Shown here: positions 25,610-33,476 of the stretch, piece after piece
Layout of the letters: the number at the start of each line of letters is the position of its first letter
How positions within the stretch are numbered: the stretch's first letter is position 1
Assembly (NCBI GenBank): GCA_028375605.1
Contig: JAONGR010000015.1
Coordinates: 1-33,476 of the forward strand
DNA: 33,476 nucleotides
Reading direction: 5' to 3'
Origin: Arcobacteraceae bacterium
GTDB taxonomy: Bacteria; Campylobacterota; Campylobacteria; Campylobacterales; Arcobacteraceae
Position numbers and translations under genes: made by a program
Notes under the pieces: generated by a model
Databases searched by the model: none
Seen by the model: the letters and a program-made list of their open reading frames with translations, nothing else
What the model was told of the DNA's origin: nothing

Positions 25610-27610
25610 TTAAATTAAAGAAAGTATTCTTTCTATTCTTACTGCACTATGATTATAGTCTGGCTGTAATGATTCTTTATCAAGTGTATCATTCGTTAAA
25701 TAGTTCATATCTCTATTACTTACAGGTATAAAAATTGTTTTTTCTTTTATGTTATCAGTAAGCAAAGCTATACTTGTAAGTTCACCTCGCGCTGAAATTA
25801 CTTTTATCTTATCATTGTGTAATATACCGAACTCTTTTGCATCTTTTTTATTTATTTCACAAAAGTTGAGTGGTTTGAAGGTCAATAATGTTCTTGGTAA
25901 ATTGGTTTTTGTTCCACTATGCCATTGATCACGTGTTCGACCAGTTAATAATATAAAAGGATATTTTAAATTGGTTTTTTCACTTAGAAGTTTATTTTGG
26001 ACAAAGTGTAAATTTGCTTTTTTATTCGGTGTAAAAAATTGTTTATTTTTATAAATTTCTTCTCCCCAAATAAAAGGTTCAACTCTTAGTTTTGCATATG
26101 ATGTTTCATACATGTTTAGATGAGGATTTAGTTTTGTCATCTCCTGATACTCTTCAAATATTGCTTGAGAGTTTTTAAAATTGAACTGCTTTCTATATCC
26201 TAAGTTTTGTGCAATGAGTTGAAAAACTTCCCAGTCTTTTTTACAATCAATCGAGGTTCGTGAAAGTTGTTCTTGTTTTGTGATAGTTCTATCTAAGTTT
26301 GTTTGTGTACCTTCTTTTTCTCCCCAAGGAGCAGCTGGGAGCTGTATATGAGAAAACTTTGAAGTTTCACTACTTTCATAAGCATTAATTTCAACAACTA
26401 AAGGAACTTTTTGAATAAGTTTTTCAACCTTATTTCTATTAGGTAAATGATATACTGGATCAGTATGGCAAATAATAAGTACATCTATATCTGCGTCTAA
26501 CATCTGAGTTGCAGTTAATCCTTCTTCTTTTGGAAGGTTCGTAGTATCCCAAAAATTTGATACTTTTTCTATAGACTCTTTATCAAAGTCCATATGAACA
26601 GCAAGCATAGTTGAAAGTGCTCCTACTTCTCGACCACCCATTGCATTTGGTTGTCCAGTAAGGCTTAAAGGTCCATTTCCCTCTTTGAAAATCTTACCTG
26701 TTAATAGATGAATATTAATTAATGCAAGATTTTTATCTACACCTTGACTTGATTGATTTAATCCCATTGTCCATGCTGATATTATATTTGGATTATTTTT
26801 AAATAGGAGCCAAAATTCTTCAAATTGTTCTTTACTTAATCCTGTTCTTTTAAGCATTTTAGTAACAGCAACACGTTTAAATTTATTTTTAAGTAGCTGA
26901 TAGTTGTTTACATATTTGTCTATAAAATCCATATCCTCCAAACCTTCATCTAAAATTCTTTTGGTGATGAGATTAAAAAAATCGATATCAGTCCCTGTTT
27001 TAATAGGAAGGTATAAATCGGCTATTTTAGCGGTATCAGTAAATCGTGGATCAATTACAACTATTTTTAAACCATTTTTTTTAGCTTTTTTAATTCTATT
27101 ATGAAATACGACATGTGCTTCAGCTGTATTTGCCCCAACTAGTATCAATAAATTTGAATCAAATATATCATCCATTCTTACTGGAACATAATCTATCCCA
27201 AATGCCTTTTTATAAGCAACAATTGCACTAGACATACATGTTCTACTATTTGTATCAACATTTGAAGTTCCTATAAAACCTTTTGCTAATTTGTTTGCTA
27301 GATAATAGTCTTCTGTCAATAATTGTCCTGATAAATAAAATGCAACTTTATCTTTATGAGTATTTTTAATTTTATCTGAGATTACATTTATTGTATCTTC
27401 CCATGTAGAAATTTCATATGGTTCACTAATATCATTTCGTATTTTGGGTCGTAACAATCGAGTCGAAGTTTGAATACTTATAAGTTCAGATACACCTTTA
27501 CTACATAGTTTTCCCTCATTAATGGGGTATGCAACATCTCCAATAAGTTTTTCAGTGTCAAACTCTAGACCACAACCAACTCCACAATAACCACAAACCG
27601 ATTTAATCAT
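25610..27610 (-). CDS. nasA: Assimilatory nitrate reductase, molybdenum catalytic subunit
   Basis: The 666-residue cytoplasmic molybdopterin enzyme reduces nitrate to nitrite. The N-terminal [4Fe-4S] motif is C6-X2-C9-X3-C13-X22-C36. C125 in NSRTCMSSA is the expected molybdenum ligand. The molybdopterin-binding C-terminal region includes LTGRTRDQWHSGTKT. No signal peptide is present, which excludes the periplasmic Nap type. It is shorter than NasA forms that carry an extra C-terminal [2Fe-2S] domain and nearer to the compact ferredoxin- or flavodoxin-dependent NarB form. No electron-donor subunit gene is visible in the window. Its promoter region is shared with divergent nrtA, and AAGGAATAAG is the ribosome-binding site. 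Nitrite made here would feed NirBD. Confidence 0.95.
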   Translation of the reverse strand: MIKSVCGYCGVGCGLEFDTEKLIGDVAYPINEGKLCSKGVSELISIQTSTRLLRPKIRNDISEPYEISTWEDTINVISDKIKNTHKDKVAFYLSGQLLTEDYYLANKLAKGFIGTSNVDTNSRTCMSSAIVAYKKAFGIDYVPVRMDDIFDSNLLILVGANTAEAHVVFHNRIKKAKKNGLKIVVIDPRFTDTAKIADLYLPIKTGTDIDFFNLITKRILDEGLEDMDFIDKYVNNYQLLKNKFKRVAVTKMLKRTGLSKEQFEEFWLLFKNNPNIISAWTMGLNQSSQGVDKNLALINIHLLTGKIFKEGNGPLSLTGQPNAMGGREVGALSTMLAVHMDFDKESIEKVSNFWDTTNLPKEEGLTATQMLDADIDVLIICHTDPVYHLPNRNKVEKLIQKVPLVVEINAYESSETSKFSHIQLPAAPWGEKEGTQTNLDRTITKQEQLSRTSIDCKKDWEVFQLIAQNLGYRKQFNFKNSQAIFEEYQEMTKLNPHLNMYETSYAKLRVEPFIWGEEIYKNKQFFTPNKKANLHFVQNKLLSEKTNLKYPFILLTGRTRDQWHSGTKTNLPRTLLTFKPLNFCEINKKDAKEFGILHNDKIKVISARGELTSIALLTDNIKEKTIFIPVSNRDMNYLTNDTLDKESLQPDYNHSAVRIERILSLI

Positions 27611-27639
27611 TTCTTATTCCTTTATATATGTACATAAGA

Positions 27640-27731
27640 ATAATATCTATTTTTTAATGTAAAGTTAAGAATTAATTGTATATATATTATACAATTAGTA
27701 GTATTTAATATATCGAAAGCTATGTTATAAT
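27640..27731. promoter_or_regulatory. Divergent nasA/nrtA control region with the operator module shared with nirB
   Basis: TTAATGTAAAGTTAAGAAT lies at 27654-27672. TAATTGTATA-N5-TATACAATTA, a perfect ten-base inverted repeat, is at 27673-27697. An extended -10 box for nrtA (TG-T-TATAAT) ends at 27731, and a minus-strand TATTAT for nasA covers 27640-27645. The palindrome is centred at 27685, about 45-46 bases from the downstream end of both -10 boxes, so one bound regulator could serve both genes. Neither side has a good -35 box, which fits activator dependence. Confidence 0.7.
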
Positions 27732-27772
27732 TTCTGTACATTAAAAGATAAATGAAAATTTAAGGAGAGATT

Positions 27773-29152
27773 ATGTTACAAAATATTTTAAAAGTTGGTT
27801 TAGGTATTTCTATAGCTGCATCGTCATTACTTGCTGCTCCAGAAAAAACAAAATTAAAGATTGGTTTTATTGCATTAACTGACTGTGCACCATTGGTTAT
27901 TGCAAAAGAAAAAGGTTTTTTTGCTGCTGAAGGTTTAGATGTACATGTTGCTAAAGAAGGTGGTGGATGGCCAGGAATACAACAAAAAGTTATTTCTGGT
28001 GAATACGATTTTTCTCATGCATTAGCAGGTATGCCAATTGCTGCAACATTAGGAATTAATGGAAATGCAAATCTACAAGCACTTCTATCTTTAGATTTTA
28101 ATGGAAATGCTATTACTTATGGTAATAACATTATAGAAAAAATGGAGCAATATGGACTTGATAAAACTGAACGTCCTGTATCTGCTGATTCATTAAAGAA
28201 ATATATCGATGCAAAACATGCAAAAGAGGGTGATAATTATAAACCACTTTCATTTGGTATGGTTCATCCTGTTTCAACACACAATTACGAGTTAAGATAC
28301 TGGATGGCTGCATCTGGAATTAAACCTGATGAAGATTGTACAATTAAACCATTCCCACCACCAACAATGCCATCAAACTTAACTGCTGGTAATATTGAAG
28401 GTTATTGTGTAGGTGAGCCATGGAATTCAAGAATCGTTCTTAAAGGTAAAGGATCTGCACTTGTAACAAATTACGACATTTGGAATAATAATCCAGAAAA
28501 AGTTTTACAAGCAAGAGCTGATTTTGTTAAAAAATATCCAGAAACAACAAAAGCTGTTATGAGAGCTGTAATAAAAGCTCAAATGTGGCTAGATGCTTCA
28601 TGGGAAAACAGAGAAGAAGCTATTGGTTACTTGGCTAAAAAGAATTATGTTAAAGCTCCAAAATCAGTTTTAAGAAAATCTATGTCTGGAACATTCCTTT
28701 ATAATAAAGGTGTAGATTCTGCAAACCCAATGTTTAATACATTTGCTAACTATTATGCATCATATCCATTTTACTCTCACGGTATGTGGTTTGTTACTCA
28801 AATGTATAGATGGGGACAAATTGATAAGCCTGTTGATATGAAAGCTTTAATTGAAAAAGTTTATAGACCAGATTTATTTGAAGAAGTTGCAAAAGAAGTT
28901 GGATATACACTACCACCAGCAGCATGGAAAAAAGATGGTGTTGATGAATATAATAAATTCTTAGATGGTAAAGTTTGGGATCCAAACAAAGCTGTTGATT
29001 ATATTTATGATTTTGATGTAGTTAATTCTAAAGTTTCTAAAAAAGAATTAATGGATGCAAATAAATGGACTGTTGAAACAAAACAGCCTAAATATGTTTG
29101 TCCATATGGACCAGCTGGTTGTGCTGATCCTAAGTATGTTATAACAAAATAA
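27773..29152 (+). CDS. nrtA: Nitrate ABC transporter, periplasmic substrate-binding protein (NrtA/CmpA family)
   Basis: This 459-residue binding protein captures nitrate for import. A Sec signal peptide ends near residue 21 (SLLAAPEK); no lipobox cysteine is present, so the protein is probably soluble in the periplasm. The NrtA/CmpA fold is shown by [58 protein letters not shown] and [18 protein letters not shown] is the ribosome-binding site. It is first in nrtABD, but a terminator and a long hairpin separate it from nrtB, the usual arrangement for making more binding protein than membrane parts. Nitrate fits the neighbours nasA, nirBD and narK; bicarbonate or cyanate relatives are less likely. 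Confidence 0.93.
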   Translation: MLQNILKVGLGISIAASSLLAAPEKTKLKIGFIALTDCAPLVIAKEKGFFAAEGLDVHVAKEGGGWPGIQQKVISGEYDFSHALAGMPIAATLGINGNANLQALLSLDFNGNAITYGNNIIEKMEQYGLDKTERPVSADSLKKYIDAKHAKEGDNYKPLSFGMVHPVSTHNYELRYWMAASGIKPDEDCTIKPFPPPTMPSNLTAGNIEGYCVGEPWNSRIVLKGKGSALVTNYDIWNNNPEKVLQARADFVKKYPETTKAVMRAVIKAQMWLDASWENREEAIGYLAKKNYVKAPKSVLRKSMSGTFLYNKGVDSANPMFNTFANYYASYPFYSHGMWFVTQMYRWGQIDKPVDMKALIEKVYRPDLFEEVAKEVGYTLPPAAWKKDGVDEYNKFLDGKVWDPNKAVDYIYDFDVVNSKVSKKELMDANKWTVETKQPKYVCPYGPAGCADPKYVITK

Positions 29153-29168
29153 TAACTCCAAACCTCAA

Positions 29169-29198
29169 AAAACCTCAAAATCATTTTGAGGTTTTATT
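29169..29198 (+). terminator. Intrinsic terminator (attenuator) after nrtA, with duplicated left arm
   Basis: AAAACCTCAAAA (29169-29180) pairs with TTTTGAGGTTTT (29184-29195), and the T-rich tail follows. The left arm core AACCTCAAAA is present twice in tandem (29161-29170 and 29171-29180), so two alternative stems are possible. Partial read-through into nrtBD is likely. Confidence 0.8.
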
Positions 29199-29203
29199 TA
29201 AAC

Positions 29204-29277
29204 TTTATCTATTTATATGTACTTAGAATATTTCTATTCTCCTTTTTAACAAATCTGAGTGCATATAAATAGATAAA
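29204..29277 (+). promoter_or_regulatory. 24-bp hairpin in the nrtA-nrtB leader
   Basis: Left arm 29204-29227 and right arm 29254-29277 are complementary over 24 positions, with two G-U pairs in RNA, around a 26-base loop. No T run follows, so it is not an ordinary terminator. It ends six bases before the nrtB ribosome-binding site AAAGGAAAG. It could protect the 3' end of nrtA mRNA, control nrtB translation, or be an RNase III-type processing site. Confidence 0.6.
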
Positions 29278-29293
29278 TGAACAAAGGAAAGAA

Positions 29294-30109
29294 ATGAATA
29301 AAGAAATGTTAAAAAAAATATTTTTACCATTATTGGTTCTCGTATTAATTGTCCAAGTATGGCTAGGAATAGCATCTGTTGTAGATGAATTTCCAACACC
29401 AAGTAGTACTTACACAGTAGCTTTTGGAGGTATTAACGCAGATGGTGATGAAGTAGAAGGTTCATTAGCAGACCCATTTTATATTGAAAATCAAGATGAT
29501 AAAGGTGTGTTTTGGCAAATTATGGCATCTTTACAAAGAGTTTTTGGTGGATTTGCATTGGCAATTTTAGTAGGTGTTCCAGTTGGTTTATTTATAGGGA
29601 TGTCTAAAAATGCACAATATGCACTTGATCCATTTATCCAAATATTTAAACCTGTTTCACCATTAGCATGGTTACCATTGTTACTATTTATCTTTAAAGA
29701 TATAAATGCGACAGCTATTTCAACTATCTTTATTACGTCAATTTGGCCTATTATTATTAATACTGCACTTGGTGTTAGAAGTGTAAATGAAGATTATATG
29801 AATGTAGCAAAAGTATTACGTTTTACTGCATTTGAAAAAGTAATGCAAATTATTTTACCTGTAGCTGTTCCTTTTATCTTTACAGGGATGAGATTATCTT
29901 TAGGTATTGCTTGGCTTGTTATTGTTGCTGCTGAGATGTTAACTGGTGGTATTGGTATTGGTTTCTGGATTTGGGATGAGTATAATAACTTGAATTATGA
30001 AAATATTATTATTGGTATTATTTTAGTTGGACTAGTTGGATTCTTTCTTGACTTAGTTATGGGTAAGATTGCAGATTATTTTGATTATACAAAAAAAGGT
30101 GGAGAGTAA
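29294..30109 (+). CDS. nrtB: Nitrate ABC transporter permease
   Basis: This 271-residue inner-membrane permease of the NrtB/SsuC/TauC family has an N-terminal helix, then a family-typical extracytoplasmic stretch including DPFYIENQDDKGVFWQI. About five further helices follow. The ATPase-contact region is near 160-185 (NTALGVRSVNEDYMNVAKVL), matching the EAA loop. AAAGGAAAG precedes the start. The stop and the ATG of the ATPase gene overlap as TAATG, so both are co-translated. It forms the membrane channel for nitrate delivered by NrtA. Confidence 0.93.
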   Translation: MNKEMLKKIFLPLLVLVLIVQVWLGIASVVDEFPTPSSTYTVAFGGINADGDEVEGSLADPFYIENQDDKGVFWQIMASLQRVFGGFALAILVGVPVGLFIGMSKNAQYALDPFIQIFKPVSPLAWLPLLLFIFKDINATAISTIFITSIWPIIINTALGVRSVNEDYMNVAKVLRFTAFEKVMQIILPVAVPFIFTGMRLSLGIAWLVIVAAEMLTGGIGIGFWIWDEYNNLNYENIIIGIILVGLVGFFLDLVMGKIADYFDYTKKGGE

Positions 30110-30903
30110 TGAGTAAAAAGTTTTTAAGTTTAGAAAAAATTGAGAAAAGATTTCCAATACCTGGAAAAGATGATTATGTAGCTGTCGTTGATGTAGATTT
30201 GGAAATTAAGAAAAATGAAATTATTTCTATCATTGGACATAGTGGTTGTGGTAAATCTACACTTTTAAATATGATATCAGGACTAGATGCACAAACTGAA
30301 GGTGCCATTATTTTAGAAAACAAAGAAGTAAAAGGACCAGGTCCTGATAGAGCTGTTGTTTTTCAAAATCATTCGCTTTTACCTTGGTTAACTGTTTATG
30401 AAAATATTGAAATGGCAGTTAAAAAAGTTATGCCAGAATTAAATGGTGCAGAACTTAGAGCTAGAGTAGAAAAATATATATCTATGGTAAATCTAGACCA
30501 CGCAAAAGATAAAAAACCAGATGAAATTTCTGGTGGTATGAAACAAAGAGTTGGTATTGCTAGAGCTTTATCGATTGCTCCAAAAGTTTTACTTATGGAT
30601 GAACCGTTTGGTGCTTTAGATAGTTTAACAAGAGCAAATTTACAAGAACACTTAATGAGAATACAACAAAAGGCTCAAAATACAGTAATTATTATTACTC
30701 ATGATATTGATGAAGCAGTTTTATTAAGTGATAGAGTTATTATGATGACAAATGGTCCAAGTGCAACAATTGGTGAAGTTTTAGAAGTAAATCTTCCTCG
30801 ACCTAGAGAAAGAGTAGCATTACAAAGTGATCCTGAATATATAAGGTGTCGTGAAGCAATTTTGAGTTTCTTATATGAGAAATTCGCTAAAGATGATGAA
30901 TAA
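30109..30903 (+). CDS. nrtD: Nitrate ABC transporter ATP-binding protein
   Basis: This 264-residue ATPase powers the NrtAB importer. Walker A is GHSGCGKST (43-51), the signature is ISGGMKQR (140-147) and Walker B is LLMDEP (about 161-166), with a switch histidine in IITHDIDEA. It has only the ATPase domain, like NrtD or SsuB/TauB. It lacks the extra C-terminal binding-protein-like domain of cyanobacterial NrtC, so nitrate feedback through such a domain is not expected here. It overlaps nrtB by one base and ends at a strong terminator. Confidence 0.92.
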   Translation: MSKKFLSLEKIEKRFPIPGKDDYVAVVDVDLEIKKNEIISIIGHSGCGKSTLLNMISGLDAQTEGAIILENKEVKGPGPDRAVVFQNHSLLPWLTVYENIEMAVKKVMPELNGAELRARVEKYISMVNLDHAKDKKPDEISGGMKQRVGIARALSIAPKVLLMDEPFGALDSLTRANLQEHLMRIQQKAQNTVIIITHDIDEAVLLSDRVIMMTNGPSATIGEVLEVNLPRPRERVALQSDPEYIRCREAILSFLYEKFAKDDE

Positions 30904-30931
30904 AAAAGGGATATTTTTATATCCCTTTTTT
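30902..30931 (+). terminator. Intrinsic terminator of the nrt operon
   Basis: AAAAAAGGGATAT (30902-30914) pairs with ATATCCCTTTTTT (30919-30931) around TTTT. The stem begins inside the nrtD stop codon and ends in a T run. Confidence 0.9.
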
Positions 30932-30997
30932 TATAACATATAAATTTACTTTTTAATGAGTAACTTAAAATACTGGTTATTTATTAAAGGATAAGAG

Positions 30998-31378
30998 ATG
31001 AGTAAAGAATTATATTTAGATGAAAGTACAATGATTGTATCGGAAACAGATATAAAAGGTAATATTTTATATGCGAATTCTGATTTCTGTACACTATCTG
31101 GATTTACAAAAGATGAATTAATAGGTCGACCTCATAATATGGTTAGGCATAAAGATATGCCAAGTGCTGCTTTTAAAGATTTATGGGAAACAGTAAAATC
31201 TGGTAAAACATGGAACGGGCGAGTAAAGAACATAACAAAAGATGGTGATTTTTACTGGGTTGATGCTACTGTTTATAAAGTAACAAAAAATAATGCAGAA
31301 GAGAGATATATTTCAGTTAGATCAAAACCTTCATCAGAACAAGTACAAACAGCTATTGAACTGTATAAAAATTTATAG
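30998..31378 (+). CDS. Aer-type single PAS-domain protein (redox/energy taxis sensor)
   Basis: This 126-residue protein is almost only a PAS domain. It has the FAD-binding pattern of E. coli Aer: GRPHNMVRHKDMP (43-55), where Aer has a closely similar R-H-P-D-M-P stretch, then AAFKDLW, TWNGRVKN (71-78) and GDFYWVDATV. It should bind FAD and report redox state. It has no membrane or signalling part of its own. The next gene, nine bases downstream, encodes a soluble receptor without a sensor domain, so the two look like a split Aer, comparable to Campylobacter CetA/CetB. AAAGGATAAGAG is the ribosome-binding site. Confidence 0.9.
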   Translation: MSKELYLDESTMIVSETDIKGNILYANSDFCTLSGFTKDELIGRPHNMVRHKDMPSAAFKDLWETVKSGKTWNGRVKNITKDGDFYWVDATVYKVTKNNAEERYISVRSKPSSEQVQTAIELYKNL

Positions 31379-31387
31379 GAGAATAGA

Positions 31388-32665
31388 ATGTTTTTTTCAA
31401 ATGATAAAGATATAGATGCCTTAATTAACACTGTAGACTCATTTTATGATTATTTAAATAATCAAAATGGTCAATTGAATATAAAAAAATCTGTTAAAAA
31501 TAAAAAAATACAAATCTTAGAAGAAAAACTATTTAGACTTATTGATAGATATCAAGAAGAGCGTGTACAAAATGTAAAAGTATTCGGTGAGATGATGATA
31601 GTATGTGAAAAACTATCTGATGGTTATAGTGATGATAGAATTGTTTTAAAATCAAATGATTCAAAGATAAATTATATATCTAAAACAATCAATAATATGT
31701 GTGATAGATTAGATATTTCTTTACAAAATGTTACTCAAATTTTAGATGAATATGAAAATAGAAATTTTTTAAATAAAGTAGATAAAACTGTATTTAGAGG
31801 TGGAGAACTTTATAATGTTCTTAATGGTTTAGAGTTTTTACATAAAGGGATGGTTGATAGAGTAAGTATATCATTTAAAAATGGTCTTTCTCTTGAACGA
31901 GCATCAGATAATTTAAAAAATGAAGTTGGTTTTTTATCAAAATCTACACAGAATCAAGCTGTTGCAATTGAAGAAACAGCTGCAAGTGTAGAAGAGATTA
32001 CAAATACAATTATAGAAAATAAAAATATTTCATTGCAAATGTCTCAATATGGAGAAGAGGTTATAAAAGCTGCAAAACTAAATCTTTCTCTTGCAAATGA
32101 AACAACATCCTCAATGGATGAAATAAATGTTGCTACAGAACATGTTTTTAATTCAGTAGGAGTGATTGCACAAATTGCATTTCAAACAAATATTCTTTCA
32201 TTAAATGCTGCTGTCGAAGCTGCAACAGCTGGAGAAGCAGGAAAAGGTTTTGCTGTTGTTGCTCAAGAGGTGCGAAATCTTGCATCGAGATCTGCCGAAG
32301 CTGCAAAAGAGATAGAAAGTTTGATGGATCAGTTACGAGAACAAACAACCAAAGGTAAAGTGTCTGCTGATCAAATGATAGAGGAATATGCTAAACTTAA
32401 TGATAATATTACTAAAACGTTTAACTTAGTAGATTCTGTTGTAACAGCATCATCAGAACAAGCAATTGGAATTGAAACGATAAATAACTCTATTCAAGAT
32501 ATTGACAAATCAATTCAAATAAATTCTTCAACTGCAGATAAAGTAAGTAATATTGCTCAAGAAGCACATAATATGGCTCATGACCTTGTAAAATCAAATG
32601 AAAGTATATTATTTGAAGGAAAAGAAGTCATACTAAATGAAGAAAAAAATCTACTCACTAAATAG
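31388..32665 (+). CDS. Soluble methyl-accepting chemotaxis protein, partner of the Aer-type PAS protein
   Basis: This 425-residue receptor has no membrane helix. Residues 1-170 are helical, with HAMP-like segments, and hold no recognisable sensor. The signalling domain has SVEEITNTI near 200 and the tip [16 protein letters not shown] near 264-279. The tail carries LFEGKE, the same F-x-GK ending as the other two receptors. AGGAGAATAG precedes the ATG, nine bases after the PAS gene, so both are made from one transcript. Campylobacter CetA is membrane-bound and this one is not, so signal capture probably happens in the cytoplasm with the PAS protein. Confidence 0.9.
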   Translation: MFFSNDKDIDALINTVDSFYDYLNNQNGQLNIKKSVKNKKIQILEEKLFRLIDRYQEERVQNVKVFGEMMIVCEKLSDGYSDDRIVLKSNDSKINYISKTINNMCDRLDISLQNVTQILDEYENRNFLNKVDKTVFRGGELYNVLNGLEFLHKGMVDRVSISFKNGLSLERASDNLKNEVGFLSKSTQNQAVAIEETAASVEEITNTIIENKNISLQMSQYGEEVIKAAKLNLSLANETTSSMDEINVATEHVFNSVGVIAQIAFQTNILSLNAAVEAATAGEAGKGFAVVAQEVRNLASRSAEAAKEIESLMDQLREQTTKGKVSADQMIEEYAKLNDNITKTFNLVDSVVTASSEQAIGIETINNSIQDIDKSIQINSSTADKVSNIAQEAHNMAHDLVKSNESILFEGKEVILNEEKNLLTK

Positions 32666-32713
32666 TAATTTAGATTATTTTTTTTGATATAAAACAAACA
32701 AAGAGGAAATCCA

Positions 32714-33476
32714 ATGTATAAAAAAGTTATAGCGAGTTTGTATATAGTTGGTGTTTTAATTTTATGTATGAATTTATATACTAATTATACTGAATATGTA
32801 AATAATAAAAAAGTTACTAATATGCAATTATTAGGATTAACAGAACTTGATAAACTATATAAAATTAATATCTCTTTAAAAACATATAGAGGGCTGAAGC
32901 AACACAAAATTCAACCTGAAAATAGAATAGAAGAAGAATCTTTAAAAATATCATATTTACTTACTAAAATAAATGATAAAAAATTAGAAAAAGAGATATC
33001 TTCCCTTCTTTTAAAAGATGAGTTTTATTCTTTTAATAATACAATTAATAAAATTGAATTAAAAATAATCGACATTGGAAAAACATATAGGCTTTTTGAG
33101 AAATTAGATAAAAAAGATTATAGTATTATCTCTTCTATTGTTTATACGTTACCTCAATTGATCGAATCTATTGGTGCTATAAGAGGTACAGGAACTTATT
33201 ATTTATCACATAACACAATTACAAAAACTGAAAAACACTTATTAAATAGTATATTTGATAAATTTATACTTTATGAACAAACTCTTTTATTAAATGATGA
33301 AGAATCCGAACTTATTGAGGTTAGTATAAATCGTATTAAACTCCATTTAGAAAAAATACAAAGTGATAATCTTGAAATAGATCCAATAGAGTATTTTGAA
33401 GATCTAACAATCTTGATAAATCAGTTAAATAACTATTATATATCATCAGAACAAAATGTAAAACTTCATTTATCTA
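32714..33476 (+). CDS. Membrane sensor protein, N-terminal part only (cut by window edge)
   Basis: An open frame begins at ATG 32714 behind a good ribosome-binding site (AGAGGAAA) and runs off the right edge, giving 254 residues. One membrane helix (about 5-22) is followed by an all-helical periplasmic region. Two R-G elements, LKTYRGLKQ near 58 and IESIGAIRGTGTYYLS near 159, recall the helical nitrate/nitrite-sensing NIT-type bundles of sensor kinases and receptors. The output domain is outside the window, so it may be a chemoreceptor, kinase or diguanylate cyclase. The link to nitrate is a weak inference from helix pattern and location. Confidence 0.75.
   Translation, partial: MYKKVIASLYIVGVLILCMNLYTNYTEYVNNKKVTNMQLLGLTELDKLYKINISLKTYRGLKQHKIQPENRIEEESLKISYLLTKINDKKLEKEISSLLLKDEFYSFNNTINKIELKIIDIGKTYRLFEKLDKKDYSIISSIVYTLPQLIESIGAIRGTGTYYLSHNTITKTEKHLLNSIFDKFILYEQTLLLNDEESELIEVSINRIKLHLEKIQSDNLEIDPIEYFEDLTILINQLNNYYISSEQNVKLHLS

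Noticed and set aside
27640-27772. NasR/NasT-type (ANTAR) antitermination leader for nitrate genes
   Set aside because: No paired small hairpins with six-base loops followed by a terminator are seen in the nrtA, nasA or nirB leaders.
30945-30985. TTAATGAGTAACTTAA-like sequence before the PAS gene
   Set aside because: It shares only the first six bases with the nitrate module and lacks the TGTATA-N5-TATACA palindrome.
1-33476. CRISPR arrays, tRNA/rRNA genes, transposases, phage or toxin-antitoxin genes
   Set aside because: Both strands were read for them and none was seen; the repeats present are short operators and hairpins.

Overview
The window is AT-rich DNA from a Campylobacterota bacterium, most probably an Arcobacter-group (Arcobacteraceae) species. 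The evidence is the strong A/T codon bias, the dense chemoreceptor content, and close resemblance of several products to Arcobacter, Campylobacter and Helicobacter proteins (FAD/Fe-S lactate dehydrogenase, Aer-type PAS protein, receptor signalling tips). No rRNA, tRNA, CRISPR array, insertion sequence or phage gene was found. Genus assignment is inference from protein style, not a database match.

The unifying theme is assimilatory nitrate reduction. The left arm (1-8676, plus strand) has a NarK-type nitrate transporter cut by the left edge, a dCache chemoreceptor, a PP2C phosphatase/protein kinase fusion, and nirBD (assimilatory nitrite reductase). The right arm (25610-30903) has nasA (nitrate reductase, minus strand) divergent from nrtA-nrtB-nrtD (nitrate ABC importer), followed by a PAS/soluble receptor pair and the start of a helical membrane sensor. 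The two arms share a two-part promoter element upstream of nirB and in the nasA/nrtA divergent region.

Between the arms lies a minus-strand carbon-acid module (8751-20861). dctPQM is a TRAP importer of the lactate/2-oxoacid type. A long FAD/Fe-S lactate dehydrogenase follows, then a histidine kinase with a periplasmic binding-protein-like sensor, its OmpR-type response regulator, an orphan periplasmic binding protein, and an HD-GYP cyclic-di-GMP phosphodiesterase. Together they look like uptake, oxidation and sensing of lactate (or a similar acid) linked to second-messenger output.

A small plus-strand operon (21293-23451) encodes a lipoprotein with two SnoaL-like domains, a MarR regulator and a stand-alone ABC ATPase. 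Its consensus promoter is bracketed by two near-identical palindromes. A second membrane chemoreceptor (23557-25557) follows and converges on nasA.

Three chemoreceptors sit beside nitrate genes. Two of them share an almost identical DNA patch over the signalling tip. The most notable sequence-level signals are the shared nirB/nasA-nrtA operator module, the twin operator of the lipoprotein-MarR-ABC operon, and a 24-bp hairpin between nrtA and nrtB.
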